Source: Thalassospira lucentensis
GTDB taxonomy: Bacteria > Pseudomonadota > Alphaproteobacteria > Rhodospirillales > Thalassospiraceae
Direction of reading: 5' to 3'
DNA length: 64,000 nt
Assembly (NCBI RefSeq): GCF_032921865.1
Contig: NZ_CP136684.1
Coordinates: 292,501-356,500 of the forward strand
Shown: one piece after another, positions 34,810-44,392 of the stretch
Position numbering within the stretch: position 1 is the first letter of the stretch
How the letters are laid out: every line of letters begins with the position of its first letter
Position numbers and translations under genes: made by a program
The notes under the pieces: generated by a model
Told to the model about the DNA's origin: nothing
Database searches by the model: none
The model's input: only the letters and a program-made list of their open reading frames with translations

Positions 34810-36207
34810 TCAGCTATCCAGATGCATCACAATCTCTTCGCACATCTTTTTGGCATCACCGAACAGCATCATCGTATTGTCCTTGAAGAACAACTCGTTC
34901 TCGATACCGGCATAACCGGCCGACATCGAACGCTTGATGAACAGAACGGTCTTGGCTTTTTCGACCTCGAGGATCGGCATGCCGAAGATCGGCGATGACG
35001 GGTCGGTTTTGGCCGCCGGGTTGGTGATGTCGTTGGCACCAATCACAAAGGCCACATCCGCCGTGCCGAAATCACGGTTGATTTCTTCCATTTCAAGCAC
35101 GTCGTCATAAGGCACACTTGCCTCTGCCAGAAGGACGTTCATGTGCCCCGGCATACGCCCTGCCACCGGATGGATGGCATAACGGACATTAACGCCTTCG
35201 GCTTTAAGGATATCAGCCATTTCGCGCAACGCATGCTGGGCCTGTGCGACCGCCATGCCGTAGCCCGGCACGATGATCACATTTGATGCGTTCTTCATGA
35301 TAAAGGCCGCATCATCGCTGGAGCCTGATTTGACAGCCCGATCACCGGTGTCAACGCCGCCTGCTGCGGCACCGGTTTCCGCGCCAAAACCGCCAAAAAT
35401 AACGTTGAAGATCGAGCGGTTCATGCCCTTGCACATGATGTAGGACAGGATCGCACCCGAAGCACCAACCAGTGCACCGGTAATGATCAGGGCATTGTTC
35501 TGAAGCGTAAAGCCGATGCCGCATGCCGCCCACCCCGAATAGGAGTTCAGCATCGAAACAACGACCGGCATATCCGCCCCGCCAATCGGAATGATCAGCG
35601 TCACGCCAAGAACCAGAGCAAGAATAACCAGAATCCAGAACGCGGTGTGGCTTTCAGTCGCAACAAGGATGACACCAAACACCACAATGCCAATTCCGAT
35701 GGCAAGGTTAAGCATATGCTGCCCGGTAAAGCGTACCGGCGTACCCGATACAATCCCCTGCAACTTGCCAAAGGCAACAAGCGAGCCAGTGAAGGTAATG
35801 GCACCAATGGCAACGCCAAGGCCCATTTCAATCAGGCTGGCAGCACCGATATTGCCTGCAGTACCAAGACCATAGGCACCCGGCGAATAAAGCGCCGCAC
35901 CCGCCACAAACACAGCCGCCAGACCGACCAGCGAATGGAAGGCAGCAACAAGTTGCGGCAGTGCCGTCATCTTGATCTTGAGCGCGATGACCGTACCGAT
36001 GGCCCCGCCGACCAGAATGCCGACAATGATGGTGGTATAGGACACGACTTCGGGCGATGCCAGGGTGGTCAGAATGGCAATCGCCATCCCCACCATGCCA
36101 AGGATATTCCCGTTACGTGCCGTTTCCGGTGAAGACAGACCGCGCAGCGACAGAATGAAGCAGACGGACGCCACGAGATACAGGAAAGCCGACAGGTTTT
36201 CCGACAT
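34810..36207 (-). CDS. pntB: NAD(P) transhydrogenase subunit beta
   Basis: Membrane-spanning and NADP(H)-binding subunit of the proton-pumping transhydrogenase that makes NADPH from NADH. It has 465 residues: eight to nine N-terminal membrane helices (1-270) and a C-terminal NADP domain with VIIVPGYGMAVAQAQHALRE, RYAIHPVAGRMPGHMNVLLA and FVIGANDITNPAAKTDPSSP, all diagnostic of dIII. Last gene of pntAA-pntAB-pntB. Confidence 0.95.
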   Translation of the reverse strand: MSENLSAFLYLVASVCFILSLRGLSSPETARNGNILGMVGMAIAILTTLASPEVVSYTTIIVGILVGGAIGTVIALKIKMTALPQLVAAFHSLVGLAAVFVAGAALYSPGAYGLGTAGNIGAASLIEMGLGVAIGAITFTGSLVAFGKLQGIVSGTPVRFTGQHMLNLAIGIGIVVFGVILVATESHTAFWILVILALVLGVTLIIPIGGADMPVVVSMLNSYSGWAACGIGFTLQNNALIITGALVGASGAILSYIMCKGMNRSIFNVIFGGFGAETGAAAGGVDTGDRAVKSGSSDDAAFIMKNASNVIIVPGYGMAVAQAQHALREMADILKAEGVNVRYAIHPVAGRMPGHMNVLLAEASVPYDDVLEMEEINRDFGTADVAFVIGANDITNPAAKTDPSSPIFGMPILEVEKAKTVLFIKRSMSAGYAGIENELFFKDNTMMLFGDAKKMCEEIVMHLDS

Positions 36208-36219
36208 TGTGTGTTCCCC

Positions 36220-36663
36220 CTACTTCTTTTTCTTGAACATGTGCAGCATGCGCTGTGCCACGATGAAACCGCCAAAGATGTTGACCGACGCCAGCACCAC
36301 GGCGAGGAAGCCCATCGCCTTGGACAGGTTCATTTCGATCGGGCCTGCCGCCAGAAGCGCGCCGACAATGATCACCGATGAAATGGCATTGGTCACCGCC
36401 ATCAGCGGCGAATGAAGGGCCGGGGTCACTTTCCACACGACGTAATAGCCGACAAAGCAGGCCAGAACGAACACCGTCAGGCCAAGCACCGTCGGGCTGA
36501 CACCGCCTGTATGGACAACTGTGGTCGCCGAACTCGCCATGTCGCCCGCCTGATTGGCAAGACTATCGGCAAGTTTTGCGGCCTTTTCGGCCAGACCAAG
36601 GGCTGCATCGCGCAGCTCATTGGCGTTCTGGGCGGCATTTTGGGTTACGGATTGATCAGCCAT
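36220..36663 (-). CDS. pntAB: NAD(P) transhydrogenase subunit alpha part 2
   Basis: Small membrane part (147 residues) of the split alpha subunit. The N-terminal 45 residues are polar and Ala/Asn-rich; then three to four hydrophobic segments (about 55-140, [59 protein letters not shown]) match the dII membrane domain. The ATG at 36663 overlaps the pntAA end by 8 bp, which implies coupling. The separate PntAB gene is the usual arrangement in alphaproteobacteria such as Rhodospirillum. Confidence 0.92.
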   Translation of the reverse strand: MADQSVTQNAAQNANELRDAALGLAEKAAKLADSLANQAGDMASSATTVVHTGGVSPTVLGLTVFVLACFVGYYVVWKVTPALHSPLMAVTNAISSVIIVGALLAAGPIEMNLSKAMGFLAVVLASVNIFGGFIVAQRMLHMFKKKK

Positions 36664-37816
36664 TTGCGACCTCCTCACCACCAAATTTCGGATGAACAAC
36701 CTTGCCATCACGGGTCAGCATGGTTTCGGCAATAATCTGGTCTTCGGCATTGAAGGCCAGCGCGCCTTTTTCCTTGTCGACCGACAGCGTGATGAAATTC
36801 AGAAGGTTCTTGGCATACATCGCCGTTGCATCGGTTGCGACGGAACTGGTGATGTTTTCCGGACCGATGATTTTCACACCGTTGGCCGTGACAACCGTTT
36901 CACCAAGTTTCGCACCCGCGACGTTGCCACCGCGTTCGGCGGCAAGATCGATGATGACCGAACCGGGTTTCATGCCCGCGACCATATCGGCAGTAACGAT
37001 TTCCGGTGCCGGACGGCCCGGGATCAATGCGGTCGTGATGACGATGTCGGTCTTTGCCAGAACTTCCTTAAGCTTGGCCGCCTGTTTGGCCTTGTACTCG
37101 TCCGACATTTCCTTGGCGTAGCCGCCTGCGGTTTCGCCGTCGGCTGCGTCGTCTTCAACTTCAATAAAGGTCCCGCCAAGCGACTGAACCTGTTCCTTCA
37201 CCGCCGGACGCACGTCGAATGCGGAAACCACCGCGCCTAGGCGTTTGGCAGTCGCAATCGCCTGAAGACCGGCAACACCGGCCCCGACAACAACGATACG
37301 TGCGGGCGGCAATGTCCCGGCTGCCGTCATCATCATCGGATAAATCCGCCCGAATTCATGGGCGGCATCCAGAACGGCACGATACCCGGCCAGGTTGGAT
37401 TGCGACGACAGAACGTCCATTGATTGCGCACGCGAAATACGCGGCATCAGTTCCATGGCAAAGGACGAAACCCCTGCCGCAGCCATTTTTTCAATCAGGT
37501 CCTTGCGATCATAGGGATCAAGCAAGGCGATGACGGCAGCCCCTTTTTTATAGGCGGCAAGCTCGTCGGTTTTTCCATCAACAACCGGTGGGCGCACCTT
37601 CAGGATGACATCGGCATCCTTGACGGTGGTTTTCATCGTTTTGGCAATGGTCGCACCGGCGTCGGCAAAGCGATCATCCGGTATGGCGGCGTCAGTTCCG
37701 GCACCAGCCTCGATTGCAACGTCAAACCCCAGACAGATCAGTTTCTTGACGGTATCTGGCGTAACGGCAACGCGCTTTTCCCCGGGCCATATTTCCTTTG
37801 GAACGGCCAGTTTCAT
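36656..37816 (-). CDS. pntAA: NAD(P) transhydrogenase subunit alpha part 1
   Basis: Soluble NAD(H)-binding subunit (dI) of the transhydrogenase, 386 residues. Motifs are [40 protein letters not shown], the Rossmann [20 protein letters not shown] and [20 protein letters not shown]. The ATG at 37816 is chosen since GGAGG is 9 bases upstream; an in-frame TTG directly abuts the Shine-Dalgarno. The upstream gap contains a minus-strand terminator, so the promoter must lie within 37817-37930. Confidence 0.95.
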   Translation of the reverse strand: MKLAVPKEIWPGEKRVAVTPDTVKKLICLGFDVAIEAGAGTDAAIPDDRFADAGATIAKTMKTTVKDADVILKVRPPVVDGKTDELAAYKKGAAVIALLDPYDRKDLIEKMAAAGVSSFAMELMPRISRAQSMDVLSSQSNLAGYRAVLDAAHEFGRIYPMMMTAAGTLPPARIVVVGAGVAGLQAIATAKRLGAVVSAFDVRPAVKEQVQSLGGTFIEVEDDAADGETAGGYAKEMSDEYKAKQAAKLKEVLAKTDIVITTALIPGRPAPEIVTADMVAGMKPGSVIIDLAAERGGNVAGAKLGETVVTANGVKIIGPENITSSVATDATAMYAKNLLNFITLSVDKEKGALAFNAEDQIIAETMLTRDGKVVHPKFGGEEVANG

Positions 37817-37933
37817 CGCGTTCAACCTCCTTCCCTATCATTATGAATAAGCACGGCATTTTTGTTTTTATGTGACGCGATCCGCATCTGGTGCATCTGC
37901 ATCAGACGGGCCACGATTACCCTTGCCCGGCAA

Positions 37934-38135
37934 GAAAAAAGGCGGTTCTTCCGCTTTAACAGAAGAAACCGCCCACTTTCCCACCACGCATTCCGAGGCA
38001 AAAAGCCTTGGCGACAAGTCAGGTCCCACCCGCCATTGGTGCTCAGGACAAACAATCAATGACGCCCTGCCTTGTCTGCGTTGGATGCAAGATGCGATTT
38101 CTTCCGGTTCGCGACAACATGAAAACCCTATAAAA
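37934..38135 (-). ncRNA. Candidate structured RNA ending in a strong terminator
   Basis: Minus-strand transcription would pass nested helices: GACAAG/CTTGTC (38076-38071 with 38018-38013), CAGG/CCTG, and CATTG/CAATG (38061-38057 with 38038-38034). It would end at a terminator, GGCGGTT (37941-37947) with AACCGCC (37967-37973) plus CTTC/GAAG, followed by TTTTTT. A TATAGG at about 38128-38133 could be the -10. No coding frame in the interval is credible, and the nearest upstream minus-strand gene ends 560 bp before the terminator. No known family recognised. Confidence 0.35.
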
Positions 38136-38151
38136 AAACAGTTTAACTTGA

Positions 38152-38199
38152 TTTTGGTTCACAACTTACCAAAACCATCATGTGCGGATTATCGCACAT
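38152..38199. repeat. Two adjacent perfect inverted repeats
   Basis: TTTTGGT-N9-ACCAAAA (38152-38174) and ATGTGCG-N6-CGCACAT (38180-38199), separated by 5 bp. Both have 7-bp perfect arms, operator-like. They lie just upstream of the candidate RNA start. The remainder, 38200-38532, is AT-rich with no gene seen. Confidence 0.45.
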
Positions 38200-38532
38200 A
38201 TTATTTCCATCCTGTAACAGGTCCTTATCCCGTACAGATAGAATTAATCCGTTGATTTACAGCAGTTTCCCCTATTTTCAGCCAACGTTGTAAGTGAATA
38301 TTAATTGACAAACGCAGCCACAGGTTTCCACCAAACCCGCCCCAACGCAAGCAGAGAAAGGAAAAACTTTTCTGCGTGCCCAACGATTGAAACCGGAAAA
38401 TTTTGGAAAAAGCCGACAAAAGCCCTCGAGGAAAACCATTTTGACTGGGTATTTCCAGCCAACGATGCACGCGATCACGCCGATTCTTTTGCCGTTACAC
38501 GGAAAATTTAAATCGCAAAATGCGAAATCGGA

Positions 38533-39912
38533 TCAGTTTTCGGGACGGTCGAGCCCGACAGCGCCAAGGGCGGCATCCTGATTGCGCGTCAAGACACCCG
38601 CATCAAAGTCCCCGACAAGATCATTGAATATCTGATACCAGTTAAGATGGGCATCAAGGCGCAGGAACACGGCACCAAGCCCGACAGCCGCCCGATCCAC
38701 CAGAACGAATTCACGGGGCGGCTTGACCCCGCCGACGCGTCGCAATTCCCGATGGACCCTGCCTGCGACCTCGGCCCCGTATGCCACCGAATTGGTTTCA
38801 TCCATCCGGCGTTCGCGATCATCAAGGATCGGGCCATATACAAACCCGGCCCAGATATTCAGAACATCGATCAATTCACGTGACGGATTTTCAAAGCCCC
38901 AGCTTTGATAGGCAGCAACCGCCTTTTCCTCGTCCTTGTCGCGTAATGCTTCGTAAAGCGTGATCACCGCATTGACGAATTCGGGCTGAAAGATACGGAT
39001 ACAACCGAAATCAAGCAGGTTGACCGAAAGATCATCGCGCAGAGTATAGTTGCCCAGATGCGGATCGCCATGGATCGCGCCATAACGATAAAACGGTACA
39101 TACCAGGCCCTGAACATATTCAGCGCCACCTGATTGCGCGAATCCTGCGACGGATCGCTATCAAGAAATTTCTGGAATTTCTGCCCGGTCTGCCACGTCA
39201 TGGTCAGAAGCCGCTTGGTCGTGAGGTCCAACACGGGTTCGGGCACATGCACGCAATCCTCATCGGCCAGCATATGGCGATACAGCAGCATGTTGCGGGC
39301 TTCGCGTTCGTAATCAAGTTCCTCTCGCAGGCGCGCGGTCAGTTCCAGCTGAATGTTTTCGGCATCAATTGCACTGTCATACCGGCGATAGATCGCAAAG
39401 GCGGCGCGAAGCTGTTTAAGGTCGGCCTCGACCGTTGCCGACATATCGGGATATTGCAGCTTGCAGGCGACTGTCCGGCCATCATCAAGCGTCGCACGAT
39501 GAACCTGGCCGAGCGACGCCGCAGCAACCGCTTCATGGCTGAAATCGCCAAATCTTTCCTGCCATCCAGCACCGAGTTCGGTCCGCATCCGGCGTTTGAC
39601 AAACAGCCACCCCATACTGGGCGCATCGGCCTGAAGCGTTGCCAGGGCCTGGGTATATTCCTTTGGCAAGGCATCGGGAATGGTCGACAGGATTTGTGCA
39701 ACCTTCATCAATGGGCCTTTTAGGCCGCCCAAGGCCGAAGTCAGTTCGGCAGCATATTTCGCATGATCGATATCGCCGCCGAACATTTTCCCCGTGGCAA
39801 GGCGTGCAGCCAGCTTCCCGGCCGACGCCCCCACCTTTGCATAACGACGAACCCGCCCGCCAAATCGATTATCCTCGTTTGGGGCGGTATAATCATCGTC
39901 GTCATTGCTCAT
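38533..39912 (-). CDS. ABC1/UbiB-family atypical kinase-like protein
   Basis: A 459-residue member of the ABC1 (COQ8/ADCK/UbiB) family, ATPases that support ubiquinone synthesis or lipid handling. Features are the family N-terminal helix MKVAQILSTIPDALPKEY (69-86), where the KxGQ motif reads KVAQ, AAASLGQVHRATLDDGR with the Ala-rich nucleotide loop, EELDYEREARN, and AIHGDPHLGNYTL plus NLLDFGCIR for metal binding. The KxGQ Gly to Ala change is visible. It starts next to the pepF stop (1 bp gap), so it is downstream in that operon. Confidence 0.83.
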   Translation of the reverse strand: MSNDDDDYTAPNEDNRFGGRVRRYAKVGASAGKLAARLATGKMFGGDIDHAKYAAELTSALGGLKGPLMKVAQILSTIPDALPKEYTQALATLQADAPSMGWLFVKRRMRTELGAGWQERFGDFSHEAVAAASLGQVHRATLDDGRTVACKLQYPDMSATVEADLKQLRAAFAIYRRYDSAIDAENIQLELTARLREELDYEREARNMLLYRHMLADEDCVHVPEPVLDLTTKRLLTMTWQTGQKFQKFLDSDPSQDSRNQVALNMFRAWYVPFYRYGAIHGDPHLGNYTLRDDLSVNLLDFGCIRIFQPEFVNAVITLYEALRDKDEEKAVAAYQSWGFENPSRELIDVLNIWAGFVYGPILDDRERRMDETNSVAYGAEVAGRVHRELRRVGGVKPPREFVLVDRAAVGLGAVFLRLDAHLNWYQIFNDLVGDFDAGVLTRNQDAALGAVGLDRPEN

Positions 39913-39913
39913 A

Positions 39914-41689
39914 TCAGGAAAGTTCCTCCAACTCGTCGATCATGCGTTTGATCATGTTAAGGCCACGCTGCCAGAAAGCCGGGTCGGACGCATCAAGACC
40001 GAACGGTGCCAACAATTCCTGATGGCGCTTGGTGCCACCGGCTTTCAGCATGTCGAAATATTTCTGCTGGAATCCGTCTTCGGCATTTTCATAAACGTCA
40101 TACAGCGAATTCACGAGGCAATCGCCAAACGCATAGGCGTAAACATAGAACGGCGAATGGATGAAGTGCGGGATATAGGACCAGTAATATTTGTATTCGT
40201 CCTCGTAGCGGATCGCATCACCCAGACTTTCATGTTGTACGGCAAGCCAGATCTCGCAGATCTCATCAACTGTCAACTCACCTTCGCGGCGCTTGGTATG
40301 GACGCGTTTTTCAAATTCGAAGAACGCGATCTGACGCACGACGGTGTTGAGCATATCCTCGACCTTGCCGGCCAGCATGATGCGCTTCATCTTCGGGTCG
40401 GTTTCCGCACGCAGCATCGACTGGAAGGTCAGCATTTCCCCGAAAACGGACGCGGTTTCCGCAAGTGTCAGCGGAGTATCAGACAGGAAATAACCCTGCT
40501 CGCCCGCAAGAACCTGATGCACACCATGGCCAAGCTCATGCGCCAGCGTCATCACATCACGTGTTTTGCCGTGATAGTTCAGCAGCAAGTACGGATGAGC
40601 CGACGGTACGGTCGGATGGGCAAAAGCGCCTGATGATTTACCCGCACGCGGCGGAACATCAATCCAAGGGTTATCAAAGAATTTCTGACCAACCTCGGCA
40701 AGCTCGGGTGAAAATTCACCATATGCCTTAAGCACGGTTTTGCGTGCGGTATCCCAATCGATATGGCGATCATCATCATCGGGAAGCGGCGCATTGCGGT
40801 CCCAGTAATCAAGCTGATCAACACCAAACCATTTGGCTTTGAGGCGGTAATAGCGATGCGACAGATCGGCGTGGCTGCTGGCGACTGCGGAATTAAGTGC
40901 TTCAACAACATCGTCCTCGACCTGGTTGGACAGGTTGCGCGCCGACACGGGGGTTGCGAATTTACGCAGCCGGTCGTCAATTTCCTTGTCCTTGGCCAGC
41001 GTATTGGTGATATGGGCCAAAAGCTTGATATTTTTGCCCAGCACATCGCCAATCGATTTTGCCGCTGCCTTGCGCTCCGCCACCTTGGTCGAAGACAGCA
41101 TATTAGCAACATCCGACATGGTCAGTTCTTCGCCATTCATCGGGAAACGCAGATCGGCCATCGTCTGATCGAACAAACGCACCCATGCACTTGAACCGGC
41201 AACGCGGCGTTCATGCAGGACCTGTTCGACCTCGTCAGATAGCTGGTGCGGGCGGAAGGCACGGTTTTCATCAAGCCACGGGCGATAACGGCGAAGGGCG
41301 GCACTTTCGTCATATTTCGCCGAAAGCACATCTTCCTCGATCCGGTTGATTTCAAGCCCGAAGAATAGCGACAGGCTGGAAATGCCGGTCATTTCTTCCT
41401 GAACGGACTGATAGAACTGCCCGATGGCGGCGTCCGAGCTATCACCTGCATAAAGCAACTGCGCAAACGATCCGATCCGGCCACAGATTTCGCTAACGGC
41501 TTCGTATTCGGCAATCGCGGCGGCAAGTTCATCACCCGAAAGACCGGCAAGTTTGCCCTGATAGGTTTTCTGGAAGGCGTCTGAGCGGGATTTGGCATCA
41601 TCAAGATCGCGCCGGATGGCCGGGTCTTTGGGATCGTTATAGAGATCAGTAAGATCCCAGGTCGGCAAATTCTTGTCGATCGCGTTCAT
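39914..41689 (-). CDS. pepF: Oligoendopeptidase F, M3 metallopeptidase
   Basis: Cytoplasmic zinc oligopeptidase of family M3, 591 residues. The zinc motif HELGHG is at about 384-389 within MTLAHELGHGVHQVLAGEQG, with the third ligand in TLAETASVFGEML. Upstream, FFDNPWIDVPPRAGKSSGAF is typical of the PepF branch. The ATG at 41689 has GGAGG spaced 4 bases and excludes a 19-residue extension. It is cotranscribed with the ABC1-family gene. Confidence 0.92.
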   Translation of the reverse strand: MNAIDKNLPTWDLTDLYNDPKDPAIRRDLDDAKSRSDAFQKTYQGKLAGLSGDELAAAIAEYEAVSEICGRIGSFAQLLYAGDSSDAAIGQFYQSVQEEMTGISSLSLFFGLEINRIEEDVLSAKYDESAALRRYRPWLDENRAFRPHQLSDEVEQVLHERRVAGSSAWVRLFDQTMADLRFPMNGEELTMSDVANMLSSTKVAERKAAAKSIGDVLGKNIKLLAHITNTLAKDKEIDDRLRKFATPVSARNLSNQVEDDVVEALNSAVASSHADLSHRYYRLKAKWFGVDQLDYWDRNAPLPDDDDRHIDWDTARKTVLKAYGEFSPELAEVGQKFFDNPWIDVPPRAGKSSGAFAHPTVPSAHPYLLLNYHGKTRDVMTLAHELGHGVHQVLAGEQGYFLSDTPLTLAETASVFGEMLTFQSMLRAETDPKMKRIMLAGKVEDMLNTVVRQIAFFEFEKRVHTKRREGELTVDEICEIWLAVQHESLGDAIRYEDEYKYYWSYIPHFIHSPFYVYAYAFGDCLVNSLYDVYENAEDGFQQKYFDMLKAGGTKRHQELLAPFGLDASDPAFWQRGLNMIKRMIDELEELS

Positions 41690-42135
41690 TTGTCCTCCAG
41701 ACAGTCGATTATGCAATCGGGCCTTTTGCATTCCAGCCCGAAACATCCATGCCCCGATATATGATGGCCGGGCGACCTGCGCCAGTGCCGATCACGGCTT
41801 TGCATTTACAGACACACCAAACAGGGCGAATTACAGATCAACAATAGCGTTTTGATCCCGCCTTGTGAAATCGCTAACATCGATGGATATCAATGAATTT
41901 TTCCGATGATGTGAAGTCGTACTCATTTGAACCGTTCAAACATCATTTTCCGGCTGCGTAACGAAGCAATCCCTGATAACTAAAACAATGGGGTCAGGTA
42001 TATCCGTGATGGAAAGTCCGGACTTTTGAGATTCGTCGCCGACATTTGCGATCACTTTGCGGTGACAGACTTGAACAGTGACGCCAAGATCACTGTATGA
42101 AGGCAAGAGAAACGACAACAAGGCAAGGAAGCGTC
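41690..42135. other. Divergent promoter region between pepF and acyl-CoA ligase
   Basis: About 445 bp with no coding frame I can support. TTGAAC (42071-42076), a 17-bp spacer and TGTATG (42094-42099) is a weak candidate promoter for the ligase gene. No clear operator seen. Confidence 0.35.
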
Positions 42136-43956
42136 ATGACGAATTTGCAGGATTATGCCGATTGGCAGAACTTGCCGTCGATGTTTTTCAAACAGGCTGA
42201 AAAATACGGGGATGCACCATTCTTGTGGACCAAGGATGGTGAAGCGGGTGATTTTGTCCCGACAAGTTGGAATGACGCCGCCGATCAGGTGCGCGCGCTG
42301 GCACGGTCGCTATACAAAATTGGCGTCCGCCCCGGTGACCGGGTATTGCTGGTTTCGGAAAACCGCACCGAATGGGGCATTGCCGATCTGGCGATCATGT
42401 GTGTCGGCGCCCTGACCGTTCCGGCCTATACCACCAATACCGAGCGCGACCACCTGCACGCGATCGAAGACAGTGGTGCGGGCATTGCCATTATCTCGAC
42501 CAAGAAACTCGCCCAGCCCTTCCTGCACGCAGCCCTTGATAGCGGGCGTTGCCGTCATGCCATCATGATGGAAGACTGGGGCCAAAGCTTTGTCGGCGAT
42601 ATCACCATAACCCGATGGGAAGATGTGATTTCGCAAGGTCGCGGACTGACAGACGACGTCGATGCATGGGTGTCGGAAATTGCGCGTGATCAACTGGCCT
42701 GCCTGATTTACACATCGGGTACGGGTGGGGCACCCAAGGGGGTGATGCTCAGCCACGGGGCGATCCTGTCAAACTGCATGGGTGCGTTTGACATCATCGA
42801 AACGCTCGGAATTGACGAAGAAGTCTTTTTGTCCTTCCTCCCGCTGTCGCATTCCTATGAACACACCGCAGGTCTTTATTTCCCGATGAGCATCGGCGCG
42901 CAGATTTACTACGCCGAAAGCCTTGATAAGCTTGCCGCAAATCTGGCCGAAGTGCGTCCGACAATCATGACGGCCGTTCCGCGTCTTTATGAAATGCTCT
43001 ATCAGCGTATGAGCCGCATGGTCGAAAAGGAAGGCGGCTTTAAACAGAAGCTGTTTAACCTGACACTCAGGCTTGGTCGCAAAACCTATGAAAAAGAACC
43101 GCTTAACCTGATCGAGAAATTCCAGAATTTCATCTGCGAAATCCTGCTGCGCCGTAAATTGCGCCAGCGTTTCGGCGGCCGGATCAAGGCGATGGTATCG
43201 GGTGGTGGCCCGCTGAACTATGAACTCGGCGTCCTGTTTGTTTCATGCGGCATTCGCATTCTTCAGGGATACGGCCAAACCGAATTCGCCCCGGTTGTGT
43301 CGTGCAATCGTGCCGAAAACAATAAACTGCGTTCGGTTGGCCCGCCGATGGTCGGAGCCGAGGCAAAAATCGCAGATGACGGCGAAATCCTGCTACGCGG
43401 CGAAAGCATGATGAAGGGATACTGGAACCTGCCCGAAGTCACCGCCGCCGCCATCATTGATGGCTGGCTTCATACAGGTGATATCGGCAAGTTCGACGAA
43501 GAAGGCAGCCTTGTCATCACCGACCGCAAGAAGGACATCATCGTCAATTCCGGTGGCGATAATATCTCGCCGCAGCGGATAGAGGGCCTCCTGACCCTTG
43601 AAACCGAGATTTCACAAGCAATGGTTTACGGCGATGACAAGCCCTATCTGGTTGCTGTTCTCTGGCCCGATGACGATTTTATGCGTGAATTTGCCAAGGA
43701 AAACGGGATTGAAAACAATATCGATACCCTTGGCGAGAACGAGGAATTCCGCAAAAAAATCCGTGCTGCGGTCGATCATGTCAACGGACGCCTTTCGACC
43801 ATAGAAAAGGTCCGAAGCTTTACCTTCGCCGAAAGTCCGTTCTCGATTGAAAACGAGATGCTGACACCATCCATGAAGATCCGTCGCCACAAGATCAAGG
43901 CGGCCTACGGTCAGGCGCTTGATACCCTGTATCAGCGCAAACGCGGCGGCCAATAA
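42136..43956 (+). CDS. Long-chain acyl-CoA ligase (AMP-forming)
   Basis: Adenylate-forming enzyme that probably activates long-chain fatty acids to acyl-CoA, 606 residues. Features are the P-loop IYTSGTGGAPKGVMLSHG (about 190, with TSGTGG for the usual TSGTTG), FLPLSHSYEHTAG, QGYGQTEFAPVVSCNRAENN, GWLHTGDIGKFDEEGSLVIT and ITDRKKDIIVNSGGDNISPQ. The layout fits the FadD15/long-chain ligase group related to eukaryotic ACSL. AAGGAAG precedes the ATG at 42136. The kinase-like gene follows after 9 bp. Confidence 0.88.
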   Translation: MTNLQDYADWQNLPSMFFKQAEKYGDAPFLWTKDGEAGDFVPTSWNDAADQVRALARSLYKIGVRPGDRVLLVSENRTEWGIADLAIMCVGALTVPAYTTNTERDHLHAIEDSGAGIAIISTKKLAQPFLHAALDSGRCRHAIMMEDWGQSFVGDITITRWEDVISQGRGLTDDVDAWVSEIARDQLACLIYTSGTGGAPKGVMLSHGAILSNCMGAFDIIETLGIDEEVFLSFLPLSHSYEHTAGLYFPMSIGAQIYYAESLDKLAANLAEVRPTIMTAVPRLYEMLYQRMSRMVEKEGGFKQKLFNLTLRLGRKTYEKEPLNLIEKFQNFICEILLRRKLRQRFGGRIKAMVSGGGPLNYELGVLFVSCGIRILQGYGQTEFAPVVSCNRAENNKLRSVGPPMVGAEAKIADDGEILLRGESMMKGYWNLPEVTAAAIIDGWLHTGDIGKFDEEGSLVITDRKKDIIVNSGGDNISPQRIEGLLTLETEISQAMVYGDDKPYLVAVLWPDDDFMREFAKENGIENNIDTLGENEEFRKKIRAAVDHVNGRLSTIEKVRSFTFAESPFSIENEMLTPSMKIRRHKIKAAYGQALDTLYQRKRGGQ

Positions 43957-43965
43957 GCCAGGCCA

Positions 43966-44388
43966 ATGGCAAACCATTCGCAGACAAAACCGACATTAAC
44001 CCTGATCCGGGGCCTTCCCGGATCAGGGAAATCGACACTTGCCACAATGATTTGCGAAAAGACCGGCGCCATCCATCTCGAAGCCGATCAGTTCATGGTG
44101 GACCGCAACGGCGATTACCGGTTTGACGGTCGAAAACTGCGTGACGTCCATGCACGCTGCGAAACTGAATGCGATGCCTATCTATCCACCGGACAAGCCG
44201 TTGTTGTTTCCAACACATTTAGCGAAATCTGGGAGATGCAGGCTTATCTCGACATGGCAGAACGTCATGACGTGCCCCTACAGATCATCGAATGCCATGG
44301 ACAGTTTCGCAATATCCACGGCGTCCCTGACGATAAAATCGATGCCATGCGCAAACGCTGGCAACAGCTTCCCGATCGTTATCGCTAG
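43966..44388 (+). CDS. P-loop kinase-like ATPase (N4BP2L1/polynucleotide-kinase type)
   Basis: A 140-residue nucleotide-binding protein with Walker A GLPGSGKST (16-24) and EADQFMVDRNGDYRFDGRKL, which resembles the small P-loop kinases related to polynucleotide kinase and NEDD4-binding protein 2-like 1. VVVSNTFSEIWEMQAYLDMA and KRWQQLPDR complete the pattern. The substrate is unknown. It is coupled to the acyl-CoA ligase by a 9-bp gap and convergent with the DUF4197 gene (4 bp apart). Confidence 0.7.
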   Translation: MANHSQTKPTLTLIRGLPGSGKSTLATMICEKTGAIHLEADQFMVDRNGDYRFDGRKLRDVHARCETECDAYLSTGQAVVVSNTFSEIWEMQAYLDMAERHDVPLQIIECHGQFRNIHGVPDDKIDAMRKRWQQLPDRYR

Positions 44389-44392
44389 CCGC

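Noticed and set aside
37934-38135. 6S RNA (ssrS)
   Set aside because: Length is suitable, but I could not identify the central bubble and closing stem; left as an unassigned candidate.
43966-44388. Zeta-type toxin of a toxin-antitoxin pair
   Set aside because: The P-loop is similar, but no antitoxin gene is adjacent, and the gene is coupled to an acyl-CoA ligase instead.
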